A stretch of 64,000 nucleotides of DNA from Anthonomus grandis grandis (lineage: Eukaryota; Arthropoda; Insecta; Coleoptera; Curculionidae), in the NCBI RefSeq assembly GCF_022605725.1, contig NC_065567.1, positions 40,341,127 to 40,405,126 on the forward strand. Reading direction: 5' to 3'. The notes beneath the pieces were generated by a model. It searched no databases and was not told the DNA's origin. It saw only the letters and a program-made list of their open reading frames with translations. Shown in pieces: positions 37,101 through 47,506 of this stretch (within the stretch, counting starts at the first letter, position 1; the number at the start of each line of letters is the position of its first letter). The translations under genes and the position numbers were made by a program.

Positions 37101-37710
37101 TAAAAATGGAAAGAATTTTTAATTAACTCGGCCACTCAATTGCATCTCTTGTACTAGCCTCAATTTTTCTAGGCACTGACTACGAGCTTCCCTCATACAC
37201 TAGGAATTCTCTTCCCGTCAGACTAATAGTGAAAATGGTTATTTGCTAATACAACTATTTAGAGAAAATATATCCTCATAATGAAAAAGCTTATCGATTC
37301 TGGAAATATTTCGTTTTACATGACGGAATTAGAAGATCTGGGGCACCACTAATCAACTTGCCCCACTCGCTTTTTGTAAGGTGGCTTACATTATATTTGC
37401 GTATTTAGAAGAAATGCAAAATGTAATATGCAATATACAATAAGTCCCAAGTTAGGTACGCCAACAGAGCTGGGTTTATTAAGTTATTTAATATTGTTAA
37501 ATAATTGATCAACATAACTCTTTTATTAAATAAAAAGAAAGTGAAGGTTTTTCCTAAAGTTTTTAATTTCGGTCTTAATGAAAAAAAAGCCGAAAAACCT
37601 AACCCAAAATGTGAAATACCTAAATAAAAAATCGATGTATTTGTTGTTTTAATTACCTTTAATTTTCAAAGACTCTTTAATTCTCAATCTTTTTATAATT
37701 GTTTAATATA
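34191..37710. other. No gene recognised
   Basis: Very AT-rich DNA with short frames only. Confidence 0.45.
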
Positions 37711-38285
37711 CAGGATAGCCTATAATAAAAAACAGTTTACGCAGGTTTACGGCTTTAAATGTAAAAATCCCTGGGGATGTCTACTATTATTTTCAGAGAC
37801 ATATTAGCACATAAATTCTTAAATTTTGAAAAGAGGTTGAAGTTATAAATATATCTGAATTTCTTAATAATGTCCGGAAATACTTCAAATAGTTAAATAG
37901 AATGTTGTGGTGGTGTTGCTGTGCTAAACGGCATAAATTTTCAAAAATATAGAAGATTAAACGATATGAGTTGTTATGTCTATTAGAATCAATAAAATTA
38001 AACTGAATTTTTTATTGGGGGAACCAGTACCTAAGTTTAAACAAAAACACATGATTTAAAAAAATGAATGCCCTTTTAAAAGTTGTATTACAAAATACCC
38101 AATTGAAAAAAAGATGGCTGAAGGGCAGCATTCAGGGGTTGAAGTATTTAGAGTTTTGGAATTTATATGTGAATATGATGATGAATTTATATGACAAAAG
38201 AATAGGGGTTCGAATATTCTTTTAAATTTTCGCATTCAAAGTCGGAAAGCTTACTGGATTTTTTTTATGGGCCACCTTATGAATA
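37711..38285. repeat. Possible degenerate mariner-type repeat
   Basis: The left tip CAGGATAGCCTATAATAAAA and the right tip TTTTTTATGGGCCACCTTAT resemble decayed copies of a CAGGGTGGCCCATAA-type terminal repeat in inverse orientation. There is no coding content. Confidence 0.3.
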
Positions 38286-41200
38286 CGTAAGGGAAAATGA
38301 TTTTCGTTGTAACCAGATGATTAGATTCTCCAATAGTTCTTACCTCATTCTGCCTTATGATTTCGGCTGCTCGTTTGAACCCTGGTTTTTTCTGTGAGGG
38401 TTATACTACTCCCAGTTATTTGATGATGCTCTAGAATGGAACTAGTGTAACAAGTTTTATTAGTTTCTAAAATATAAAAATAAACTATCCTTTTAATTAC
38501 CATAAATATATTTTCTTAAGTTTTTTGATTTACACATTTAATGCATGCGCACATATAATTGTATATAATTATTATTAAGTACAAAAATTAAATGTATGCC
38601 TTTATTGTTGTATGCCATCCATGTTACTGGTGCTCAAAATAATTAAACTTATCAAATGTGACTGCCACAAAACAAGCCCAGTGGCGTAAGTACTCTTAAA
38701 GAAGAAGAGACTCAATAATTAATAAATGCGTATCAATATCGGCACCTGCCACGGTTCTTACCCCTATAGGAAGCTTAATAAATTTAATGCTCAAATATGC
38801 TAGGTTAGTATTATGCTATGAATTTGAAATCATATAAGTAACAACCGATTAGTTCGTAGCTTTTACAGCAAAAAATGCAAGATTAATATTATGTTTTAAA
38901 TATATATTCTTTAGTATATTACCTAAAAACGAATTTTACTGCTACAATATATTAAGAAATCGTCAATTATTTAAAATTTAGTGTCCCAAATATTTATAGG
39001 TTGGTTATATTATTAATGTAATTTGTGGTACAATTTTATTCGTCTGGAAAAAGGAAATATACAAGGCATGCTTATTGATATGTCGTAAAAAAATGTAAAA
39101 AATACATAATAAAGAATACATCCTCCTGCTTTACGCCTAGAACCTAAGCGGTGCAAGGGTTACTGTTAAGGTTCCTATGAGAGCATGTTGGTTATGCAAA
39201 GACTAATCAAAATATGTATATGAAACAAAAAGCCTATGTTCTTTGCACCAAACTAAAGTTTCTACGGCAGTCCTGGCATTCTTTCTTGACTTAAAATTAT
39301 TGATCTGATTTACGAAGGACAATCATTAAGTCGACTTAAAAAAATTGTTTCATACGTTCTGAAAATAAATGTCTTAAGCTTAAATATTTTAACCCTCTAA
39401 CTTAACTTAACCCAATAACCCTCTGATATTTTCTATGCTTCACCCACCGGTATGAATCAAATTGTGTTACTACATATTCACATACAGATGGATATGGATG
39501 TCTTTCGACTTATACGTACATGTACATAATTGAACGACCAATCAAAAACATCAATATTTACATAAAATAATCTCGCGTTTAAGCTTCTTCATATTAATGT
39601 TTTTGTTTCAGCTTACATGTATATTTTTTAGGATATCCAGGTATATTCATAACCGACCAGTAGATTGTTGTTTTAGTTTTCCGTATGTGGATCGTCTTTA
39701 AGAATGATCAACTTGATATTTGTGCCAATAATATTGCCTTGAGGTGCGATATTTTAGCAGTAAATTATTTTTTAGGTGATATACATAGATGTATAAAGTT
39801 GCTATATTTTTCTAAAAAGCGATTAAGGGTACTCATACTGGATTACCTAATATTTTGGAAAAGTAATTCTTACCTTAAAATGCAGTACATTGTAATCCTA
39901 AAATGTTATGACATGTTTTGAAATATTGATTTATCCATAGGACTCGAAATATTAAACTTAAGAAGAAATTACCAAGAAGGTAAATTACTATCGTAGAAAG
40001 GAACAGAATGATCAAGATCGGAGGTAATTTGGTACCCAAGGCGCAGTAGAGGTATTCTGCTTTGCCGGGCCGAGTCAAAGTTCTACTTTTCTACAGCAAA
40101 GCAGAAAATCACATTTTGTATGTTATTCGAAAGAGCGCCTAAATACTCGTGCTTATTTAAATAATCAATATTATTCGATATAGCAATAATATTAATGTCG
40201 CTTATTTATTTAAATATAAAACTAGTTTAACTATAGTCCTTATAGGTTGTAGACAAGTTTACGTCTCTATGTTGAATATACAGGAAGGGAGCGTTTTAAG
40301 GTTTTTAAAAATTGTAAGGGACCAAGGAAAGGATTAAAAGTAATTTTTCTAATTTAATAATGGTAAACAAAGATCTTACAGAACGAATATTCCATAACAT
40401 GAAGTACGTAAACTTTGCCTACAAGATGTTAGTGTAACTCATTGTTTTTAATCTGTTTTTAAATAATTTTTTAAAGCCTCTGGTGGCTTTATGATGTATA
40501 TTTTTAATTGTTGTTCTGGACACAGTATTTTTTAACTAATTTGTGATATATACACAGCTCATATAGGGGTAACATTAAAAAAATCACATTCATTCTGTGT
40601 TTTATTTTGTTTCACCACATATTGACAACAATTGTGACGTAACTCAGAAATTAACATTTTTGTAATAAACTTTCCAAATTTTGTTTAAATATATATTAGT
40701 GCTAGATTGCTTAAGGTCTACCTTAAACACTTTAGATAAAATAGCAACACGTCTCTGTAACTCGACTATATTTGGTATAATTTTGATATAAGATTTTTAA
40801 TCTTTGAAGATTTTAGACAAAAAATTTTTGAAATACATACAAAAATTATTTAGGGGGATATCGAATAATACACATTTTAAAAGTTCCATTATTATTTAAC
40901 ATCGGCCCATTTGTTTTCTAGAATCAATTGGAACATTGCCTCTTTGTTTTATAAGAGATATCTCTGAAGTTTCTAATTCCTAATGGATTGTTGTCTTTAC
41001 CAAGTAAAATATCTTGATAAACTTTTTAATATATTTAAACTTTTTCAAGTAGAGACAAAAAGCAACAAATTTCGGAAAAAGTTGCATAAGAATTTTCCAG
41101 CACTGCAAATAAGGTGCAAAGAAAAATACATAATTTAAGAAATTAGGTATGTATTTAATACTGTTAGTAGAACATACATATTAATAATACATTTGAATTA

Positions 41201-41559
41201 ATTTAAATGTTACAAGAAATCAAGAAAATAAAAAAAAGAAAAACGGCACCTTATTTTACTGCCCTTAAGTTTTTAGTAGCTGGATTGGATCCAAATCCGT
41301 GTAAGGCTCGAATAATCAAGATTGATCTTTCTTACAGGTAAGTCGATTAATCTATTAATTATTCTTTGCATCTCCGTTCTTCTGTGATCTATATGGTAGA
41401 TGTTTAAAGCAAATACTCATAGTGCGATTCTGAAATTTATATATAGTACCAATAAGCCATTTCAGTAAATAACAGATAATATAATATGAGAACAAAGGCA
41501 AACAGATTTTTAACGAAATTATAATAGTTACTTAAAATCTAATATCTTAATTAGAAACC
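38286..41559. other. No gene recognised
   Basis: AT-rich DNA with no recognisable gene, RNA or element. Confidence 0.45.
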
Positions 41560-42300
41560 AAACTATAATTGTAAAGCTTTACGTAGAGTTTTTCCCCTAA
41601 TAATAGAAATAGCAAAGTCTTTTGGATCCGAAACTACAGGACGATTATAAAAACGAGCAAAAACACTGGATTTTTTTGTCCAAGCAGCTGTATTTTTTAT
41701 AACATCTATGTTTATTCTGGACCTATACGCTGCTGATGTATCTATACCACTCTTATAAACTACTTCCTTAATCCATCTGCTAATAGTTTAAGTGGTTGCA
41801 GTATGAAATGGTTTCTTATGAGTAATTATTAAGGTATCTGAAATTTTTTCTAAAAGTTGATGTTAAATTAATGTAAAATTGCAGTGTTTTTGCAACGCAT
41901 AAAGCCGGATTTTCTTTATAATAAGGAAATACTAAACATGGCTGTAATTGACCAGGACCCGAGTTCTTTATTTTTTCCGGTATTCTAATTTCGACTCTAT
42001 CTGCCTTATGAGTAATATGTTTTAAATATATTTTCGTAATTGTTTGCACTCTACTTGCTAATGTAAGTGTAAGCAGTCACAAGTTTTTAGCTTAGATCTT
42101 TAAAAGTTAGTGATTCTAAGGGAAACAAAAAGCCTAAATAAGTTACTACTGGACTAGGATCCCAAGTGATATGAATATTTTGGAGCAGCAGGTGTTTTAT
42201 TGTATAGGTTCTTTAAAAAACGCTTTATGACGGGTAAATCTTGTGGAAAAAAAATCAATTATTAGAGCGAGTAAGGATCTATGTAAATATTAATAGATGT
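41560..42300 (-). pseudogene. DIRS-type tyrosine recombinase, C-terminal part
   Basis: Minus-strand frames read IHITWDPSPVVTYLGFLFPL, then LLTLTLASRVQTITKIYL, then PEKIKNSGPGQLQPCLVFPY (42049-41816). After a frame change come ISRWIKEVVYKSGIDTSAAY, then WTKKSSVFARFYNRPVVSD (~41640-41690). This is the order of DIRS/PAT recombinases: the first catalytic Arg in the LASRVQT block and the catalytic Tyr in FARFYNRP. The usual H--R box is damaged. It continues from the N-terminal part at 53,868-54,060, from which insertions separate it. Confidence 0.7.
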
Positions 42301-42579
42301 TGTCGTCCATGGATAATTTTTAGAATGAGTTAAAGATACTTTAAATTTTTATCTCGAAAACAAAGCCAGATATGAAGATAATAAGATAAGATACGAAAAA
42401 CTTGTATTTTTAATTGCTTAAATACAAAAATAAATAAAAAGCTGCAAAACAATTAATTATTGGCCTTGTTTTTTTCTCAACAATAAGCATGTGGTGCCCA
42501 CTGACGCGCCACTGGACCTAATAATTTCAATCTAGTTACAGCTAAATAAGCGTCTTATACTTCAAATAACTGCAATTTT

Positions 42580-42775
42580 CAACCAAATCGGTTTAAGAAT
42601 AGTTATAGTATTTTTAAAATACCGTTATTTTTTTGAACCTTCATCGCCCTGTATCTCAGAAACAAAGCAACTCCCGACATACGTTCATAGAAACTTTTTT
42701 TCATAAAACGACCTAACGATTCACCCTGTATAGTTTCGTACCGTAGTTAGGAAATACCCTGTATATATATGGATT
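42580..42775. repeat. Mariner-type MITE end
   Basis: Two CCCTGTATA tips, near 42722 and 42759, with TTCATAAAACGACCTAACGA just inside, look like the right end of a CAGGGTG-type MITE. The left end was not found. It is another insertion in the DIRS recombinase. Confidence 0.4.
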
Positions 42776-43499
42776 GTGATTAATAAATATACAGGGTGGC
42801 CAAATAACCGAGGCAAGCGGCTGTATCTCAGGACCTGTACATCTGGCAACAATGGAATTTTTTTTATTATTATAAAAGTGGCCATGAGAAAATTCTGGAA
42901 ATTATCTTTACGTTCCGTATTTTACCGCAAAAGGGCGCAACTAAAAATTAAATAAGAGAATTTAAATAAGAAATATTAACTTATACTTTTGATATTATTT
43001 TTAGTAAGCCTAGATAATTTGCTATCATTTTGGTTTATGAATTGTTGACGTACGAACGAAAGTAGGGGTGGGGGAAGCTATTGAAAGTGGAATCATTAAG
43101 ATCGCTGTAAATTCTAAACCACTCATTTCATTTTAGCAATTCAAAATTTATTTGCTAGATAAAAGTACTGTGAAAGCCGCACGATGATATCTTTGCTCGT
43201 TTTAAAGTTATAGCGAATTAAAGTTTTTTACGCACCGAGCCTAAACTTACGTACCGCCATCTAGTGTCCCGCCTAAAAATCTCTAATTAGTATTACCACA
43301 ACTAGGATACCATGATGTTGTCATAATTAATAAATTATTAAAGTAATAATTGATTGATAAATTATAAATTAATAATACCTATGTATCACAGAATTTTTAT
43401 GTGACTTTCTTAAGGCGAATAATTTTATTAACGAATTTTTTTTATATTTAAATTATGGTCCTGAAAAGGACCGATTTTAAACCCAAACATATTTAGTAT

Positions 43500-44631
43500 T
43501 TAATGTCTCGATAGGTGTTCAAACTGCTTTCCATCACATTCCAAACAAGCTTCCAATCTTTTTTGGGTGGATAAAACTGCTGTTTCGATTTCAGCAGCTG
43601 ATATTTCATTTATTGCACCACGGATTCTGTTTTCCATATCCTGTCTTGTTGTAGGTGAAGTTTGGTACACAATATCTTTTAAACGACCACGTAAGTAAAA
43701 GTCTAGGCATGTTAAATTGGGTGACCTGGCCGGCCAAGGATATAGACTCCCCCTTCCGATCCAGCGCCCTTGAAAGTAATTACTTATATGATGCCGCACC
43801 AAACGGGAAAAATGTGCTGGGCACCCGTCCAATTGGAAATACATGGTCCGTCTTACTTCCAATGTCAAATCTTCCATTAAAATAGGCAAGGAATTTGTTA
43901 AAAAATGCAAAAAAACATTACCGGTTAATGTGCCATCAAAAAAATAAGGACCAATAATTTTCATTCCGATAATGCCACACCACACGTTTACACTCCAGCG
44001 GCCTTGATGCTGGACTTCTCGCATCCAACGAGGATTTTCAACCGACCAATAATGCATATTATGCCTGTTGACTTTTTCCATCGCTACAAAAAGTGGCTTC
44101 ATCGGTCCACAGAATCTGTGACAAAAAATCCCTGTTTTCGCGAATCATTGCTAGTATCCATTGGCAAAAATCAATTCGGCGCTCAAAATCATGTTCGTTT
44201 AAAGCTTGGTGTAGGATTATATGGAAAGGGTGTAGCCTTAAAATAAAAAGAAATGCCTATATTCGAGAAGAAAATTATAATAAAAAGATGTATTACCTGT
44301 GGTCTTTAAGTATATTTTGAACAGTAGTTCGAGCTATTCCCAAATCTAAAGATAACGCACGAGTTCCAATATGCCTATTAAACTCTACGTAGGCCAACAC
44401 ATTAATAATGTTTTCTTCACTTCTTCCAGTAGAGCGACGCCTTCTAAATTTGGGCCGACTAAAACTCCCAGTATTGCGTAGTCGCTGTACCAACCGTGGA
44501 AAAATTCTTCTGCCATAATGGCGGCGATCTGGATACCGAAGGGCATACTGTCTTTCAGCTATTGCTGCATTTTGAAAGCACTCAAAGAAAACCGCAATCA
44601 AATCCACAGCTTCATTGTTTGTCAAAGGCAT
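43500..44631 (-). pseudogene. Mariner-like transposase of MLE-2, one intron
   Basis: Exon 1 runs 44631-44297 and starts MPLTNNEAVDLIAVFFEC. A 60-base GT-AG intron (44296-44237) rejoins the frame as DHR-LHPFHI. Exon 2 runs from 44236 to the stop at 43500. Exon 1 carries the helix-turn-helix region (RNTGSFSRPKFRRRRSTGR, then a second HTH with GTRALSLDLGIARTTVQNIL). Exon 2 has ILWTDEATFCSDGK (first Asp), FQLDGCPAHFSRL (second Asp) and WPARSPNLTCLDFYLRG (third, a D). One extra A in a run near 44088 shifts the frame, so this copy is nearly intact but not functional as read. It may still be mobilisable by a related source. Confidence 0.75.
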
Positions 44632-45224
44632 TTTACAAAAAATCGAGCAAAGAAAATTGAAAACAGATTTAAACTGGCCGTCTAATAAATATTTGACGTT
44701 TCCATACAATCCTTTTTAAAAGTTTCTTTTGTTTTTGCCGCCTACTATACGTTAACTAGACATTCTAAGGCCGAGCGCTAGATGGCGGTACATAAGTTTA
44801 AACTCGGTGCGTAAAAGATTTTAATTCGCTATAACTTTAAAACAAGCAAAGATATTATCGTGCGGTTTTCACAGTATTTTTGAAAATGTTATCTACTTTT
44901 TAAATATGATGTCAAAAATATACCATTCAATTTGAATTTTTGGAGCAAAATGATAAAAACTGGAATTATTACAAATTGCGCCCTTTGGCGGTTTTATTAG
45001 GAACTATAGGGTAGTGATGAGATCAGACTTTTAAAGCAGCTACATTTATCTTGCAAATAAAATTTGAATTGCTCAAATCGAATAAGTGGTTTAGAATTTA
45101 CACCGATTTTAATGATTCCACTTTCAATAGCTTCCCCCACCCCTACTATCGTTCGTAAGTCAATAATTCATAAACCAAAATTATAGCAAATTTTATCTAG
45201 GCTTACTAAAAATAATATCAAAAG

Positions 45225-45236
45225 TATAAGTTAATA
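45225..45236. repeat. Target duplication of the Penelope-like insertion
   Basis: TATAAGTTAATA here is repeated at 53657-53668. The opposite TIR of the mariner shows the uninterrupted site near 42970, confirming where the insertion happened. Confidence 0.8.
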
Positions 45237-45266
45237 AAATAATTATTTAATTTATTAAATTAATTA

Positions 45267-45430
45267 ATTTTGGCAAGACTACAATTATGGGCCAACAGCA
45301 GCTTTTTAAAAAGAGACTTCTAGCCGAAATGATAAACATAAAAAAACATAATAATGCGGTAAATAAAAGAACGGATATAGAAAATCTAAGTTCTTCTTAT
45401 TTTAATCTAATAGATCAAATCAAAATGTAA
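45267..45430 (+). pseudogene. Penelope-like protein C-terminus
   Basis: The frame ends LFKKRLLAEMINIKKHNNAV, then NKRTDIENLSSSYFNLID and a stop at 45428-45430. It resembles the last segment of Penelope proteins after the GIY-YIG endonuclease (an E-x-x-x-I-K block, an N-R-D block, then LS--Y). Only about 50 residues remain, so the family call is moderate. Confidence 0.5.
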
Positions 45431-45551
45431 ACTTTTGGGACTGTTTTGGTTCAATTATATGGCCATTTCCGATGATCTAATAATAATTAATCATTGTATT
45501 AGTCATAATTAGTCATAAGAATAATGCTTGTCTCAGCTATTTTCATATAAT

Positions 45552-45585
45552 TATAAATACGACTCCAGTCATTTATGAGTCAGTC
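45552..45585 (+). promoter_or_regulatory. LTR core promoter
   Basis: TATAAATA (45552-45559) is followed 20 bases later by TCAGTC (45580-45585), an initiator-like motif as used in gypsy-type LTRs. Transcription probably starts near 45581. The same pair lies in the 3' LTR at 53014-53047. Confidence 0.6.
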
Positions 45586-45629
45586 CATAAGTTGCTTCGC
45601 CGTAGATCACATATTTAGTAATTTTGTAA

Positions 45630-45635
45630 AATAAA
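45630..45635 (+). terminator. Poly(A) signal in the LTR
   Basis: AATAAA, with another at 45667-45672. The equivalent sites in the 3' LTR (53092 and 53129) would end the provirus transcript. Confidence 0.55.
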
Positions 45636-45674
45636 GTTTTTTAAAAAGCTTAGTTGCGAATTACTGAATAAAAT

Positions 45675-45692
45675 TGGCGCAGTCGGTAGGAT
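45675..45692 (+). promoter_or_regulatory. Primer-binding site, tRNA-Ser type
   Basis: TGGCGCAGTCGGTAGGAT directly follows the 5' LTR, its first T shared with the LTR's last base. It is complementary to the tRNA-Ser 3' end including CCA, as used by Drosophila 17.6 and 297. Confidence 0.8.
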
Positions 45693-46180
45693 ACCTTTCG
45701 GTGTGCTTTCTAGATTTTGGATTATCAGTGCTTTCTGGATTATCAGTGCTCTCTTAGTAGTGCTTTTACCAGTAACCTTTAGAGTGTAAACTCTAATGTG
45801 AAAGTGCCCACATGATCAAGACTGTGCACCTTTCTGTGTCAACAGATTAAGAAAGGAATCAGAAACAGATCCCGGCCTAGAGCTTTGGCTCCTGGTTGAA
45901 AATCGCTTTTTGGTACGCCACAACGACACAACCAGTGAGACGTATTGGCCTATGCTAGCGTCTACTACAAGCAGCAACCTACCCAAGCAGTTCATCTTCT
46001 TGGCAAAGCTACTGCCTGATACAGGAAGAAGACAAGAACAATAATTGTAAGTGATTTACTAAAATTGTTTCTTATTGTTGGAAAGTCCTGTTAGTTAAGA
46101 AAAAATTGATTTTTATTTTATTTTATTTTATTTTATTATTTTTTATAAATTGATTGATTAATGAACTTTTAATAACTTTA

Positions 46181-47506
46181 ATGAGTAGAAATAGAACATT
46201 CTCTGAAGATATTACATATCCGAGAATTAGTAGTAATTTAAGAAGAAATAGTTCAGTAACAAATACTGATTTTTCTAATTTAGATATAGAAACATTATAT
46301 TCTGACATTGCTATTTGTACCAATAATTCTAATTTCAAAATGGCTGACGCTTTGAGATCAACAGTTACTCTTTTAAAAACATTTGACGGAACTCCATCAC
46401 ATTTGGAAGCCTTTATTAATCAAATTGATACATTTCATTTAAGATATTTTAATAATGATTCGTCTCAACAAGAGTATGTCAACTTGGCAATAAAATCTAA
46501 AATTTTAGGACCAGCTGAAGATTTTCTTTTGACTCGACCTGATTTAGTAAATTGGGAAGAAATTAAACTAGCTCTAAGACAAAAATTTAGTGACCCAATT
46601 ACTAGAAGTAACTTGCAACAACAATTAATATTTTTGAGTAAAAAGAATGAATCCACTCAAGATTACATACAAAAGCTCAAAGCCTTAGTTACTAAAATAA
46701 ATACAAAAATATGCACCGAAGTTAATAATATTGAAGCAAGAACTATCTTAATTTCTCAAAATGAATTGACCGCAACACAAAATCTATTAGCCAATATTTC
46801 TAATGAACTAAGAACTTTATTAATAGTTCAAAATCCTCAAAACTTGGACAGTGCTATTGATATAATAACAAACTATGAAATTTTGACAAGTCAAGCTAAT
46901 TTTAAAAATAATTTCGTACATAATCATTCTCAAAATAGACACAATGCAAATCAAAATACTTCTCCAATCAATATTCCACGAATGATGACACCCAACCAAA
47001 TCTCTAATCACCCAAGAATGTCAATATTTAATAGACAACAAAGTCAACCTCCTCCATTACCCCCAAGAATTCCCTTCAAACCACAATATCAACATCAATT
47101 TTTGAATTCTAATCAAAGGAATGTCCCAATTCCGCCCAGTAAACAACAATATCCACAACCCATGTCAGGAGTAAGTATCCAACCTAAGAGAAACCCTTCT
47201 CAAATAAAATCACCTCAACCCTTTCAAAGACCCTTTCAAAACCATTTTCAAAACCATTTTCAAAACTCAAAACCCAACTATCTAATCCAAGAAATAACGC
47301 ATTTAGAAGATGAAAATAAAACTGATGTTAATTATGAAGGCAATGAAGAATACTTCATTGACCCACAATTTGAATCATCTGAAGATCAACCTTCAAATAA
47401 TGATTTCTATCAAGAAAACCCTTATAATGATTACTTTGCTGAAGAGACTTTAACAGAAAAATTAGAAAATTTTCAGTTACAAGCCTCGGGAACAAATCAT
47501 GCTTGA
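46181..47506 (+). CDS. gag: Errantivirus Gag polyprotein
   Basis: 441 residues from the ATG at 46181 (MSRNRTFSED). Nine codons upstream are also open but have no ATG. Gag builds the virion core and packages the RNA. The N-terminal two thirds is a helical capsid-like region (for example FDGTPSHLEAFINQIDTFH and LKALVTKINTKI). The C-terminal third is rich in Pro, Gln and Asn, has a short FQNHFQNHFQN repeat at about 47230-47265, and ends acidic. There is no CCHC zinc knuckle, which is usual for errantivirus Gag. The 5' leader has a TTTTA repeat (46111-46138). The stop codon overlaps the pol frame; pol is reached by a -1 shift. Confidence 0.9.
   Translation: MSRNRTFSEDITYPRISSNLRRNSSVTNTDFSNLDIETLYSDIAICTNNSNFKMADALRSTVTLLKTFDGTPSHLEAFINQIDTFHLRYFNNDSSQQEYVNLAIKSKILGPAEDFLLTRPDLVNWEEIKLALRQKFSDPITRSNLQQQLIFLSKKNESTQDYIQKLKALVTKINTKICTEVNNIEARTILISQNELTATQNLLANISNELRTLLIVQNPQNLDSAIDIITNYEILTSQANFKNNFVHNHSQNRHNANQNTSPINIPRMMTPNQISNHPRMSIFNRQQSQPPPLPPRIPFKPQYQHQFLNSNQRNVPIPPSKQQYPQPMSGVSIQPKRNPSQIKSPQPFQRPFQNHFQNHFQNSKPNYLIQEITHLEDENKTDVNYEGNEEYFIDPQFESSEDQPSNNDFYQENPYNDYFAEETLTEKLENFQLQASGTNHA
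47467..47473 (+). promoter_or_regulatory. Probable -1 frameshift site
   Basis: A AAT TTT in the gag frame fits the X XXY YYZ slippery rule. After a -1 slip the pol frame is open from here onward, 31 bases before the gag stop codon; upstream, the pol frame is closed by a TGA near 47440. No stimulatory structure was tested. Confidence 0.6.

Larger units (their letters stand above)
45453..45675 (+). repeat. 5' LTR of the errantivirus
   Basis: 223 bases, starting AATTATATGG and ending AATAAAATT. I found no difference from the copy at 52915-53137. It carries the promoter and poly(A) signals listed separately. Confidence 0.93.

Noticed and set aside
43655..44320. Plus-strand frames of 75-80 codons
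   Set aside because: All are antisense to the mariner transposase on the minus strand.
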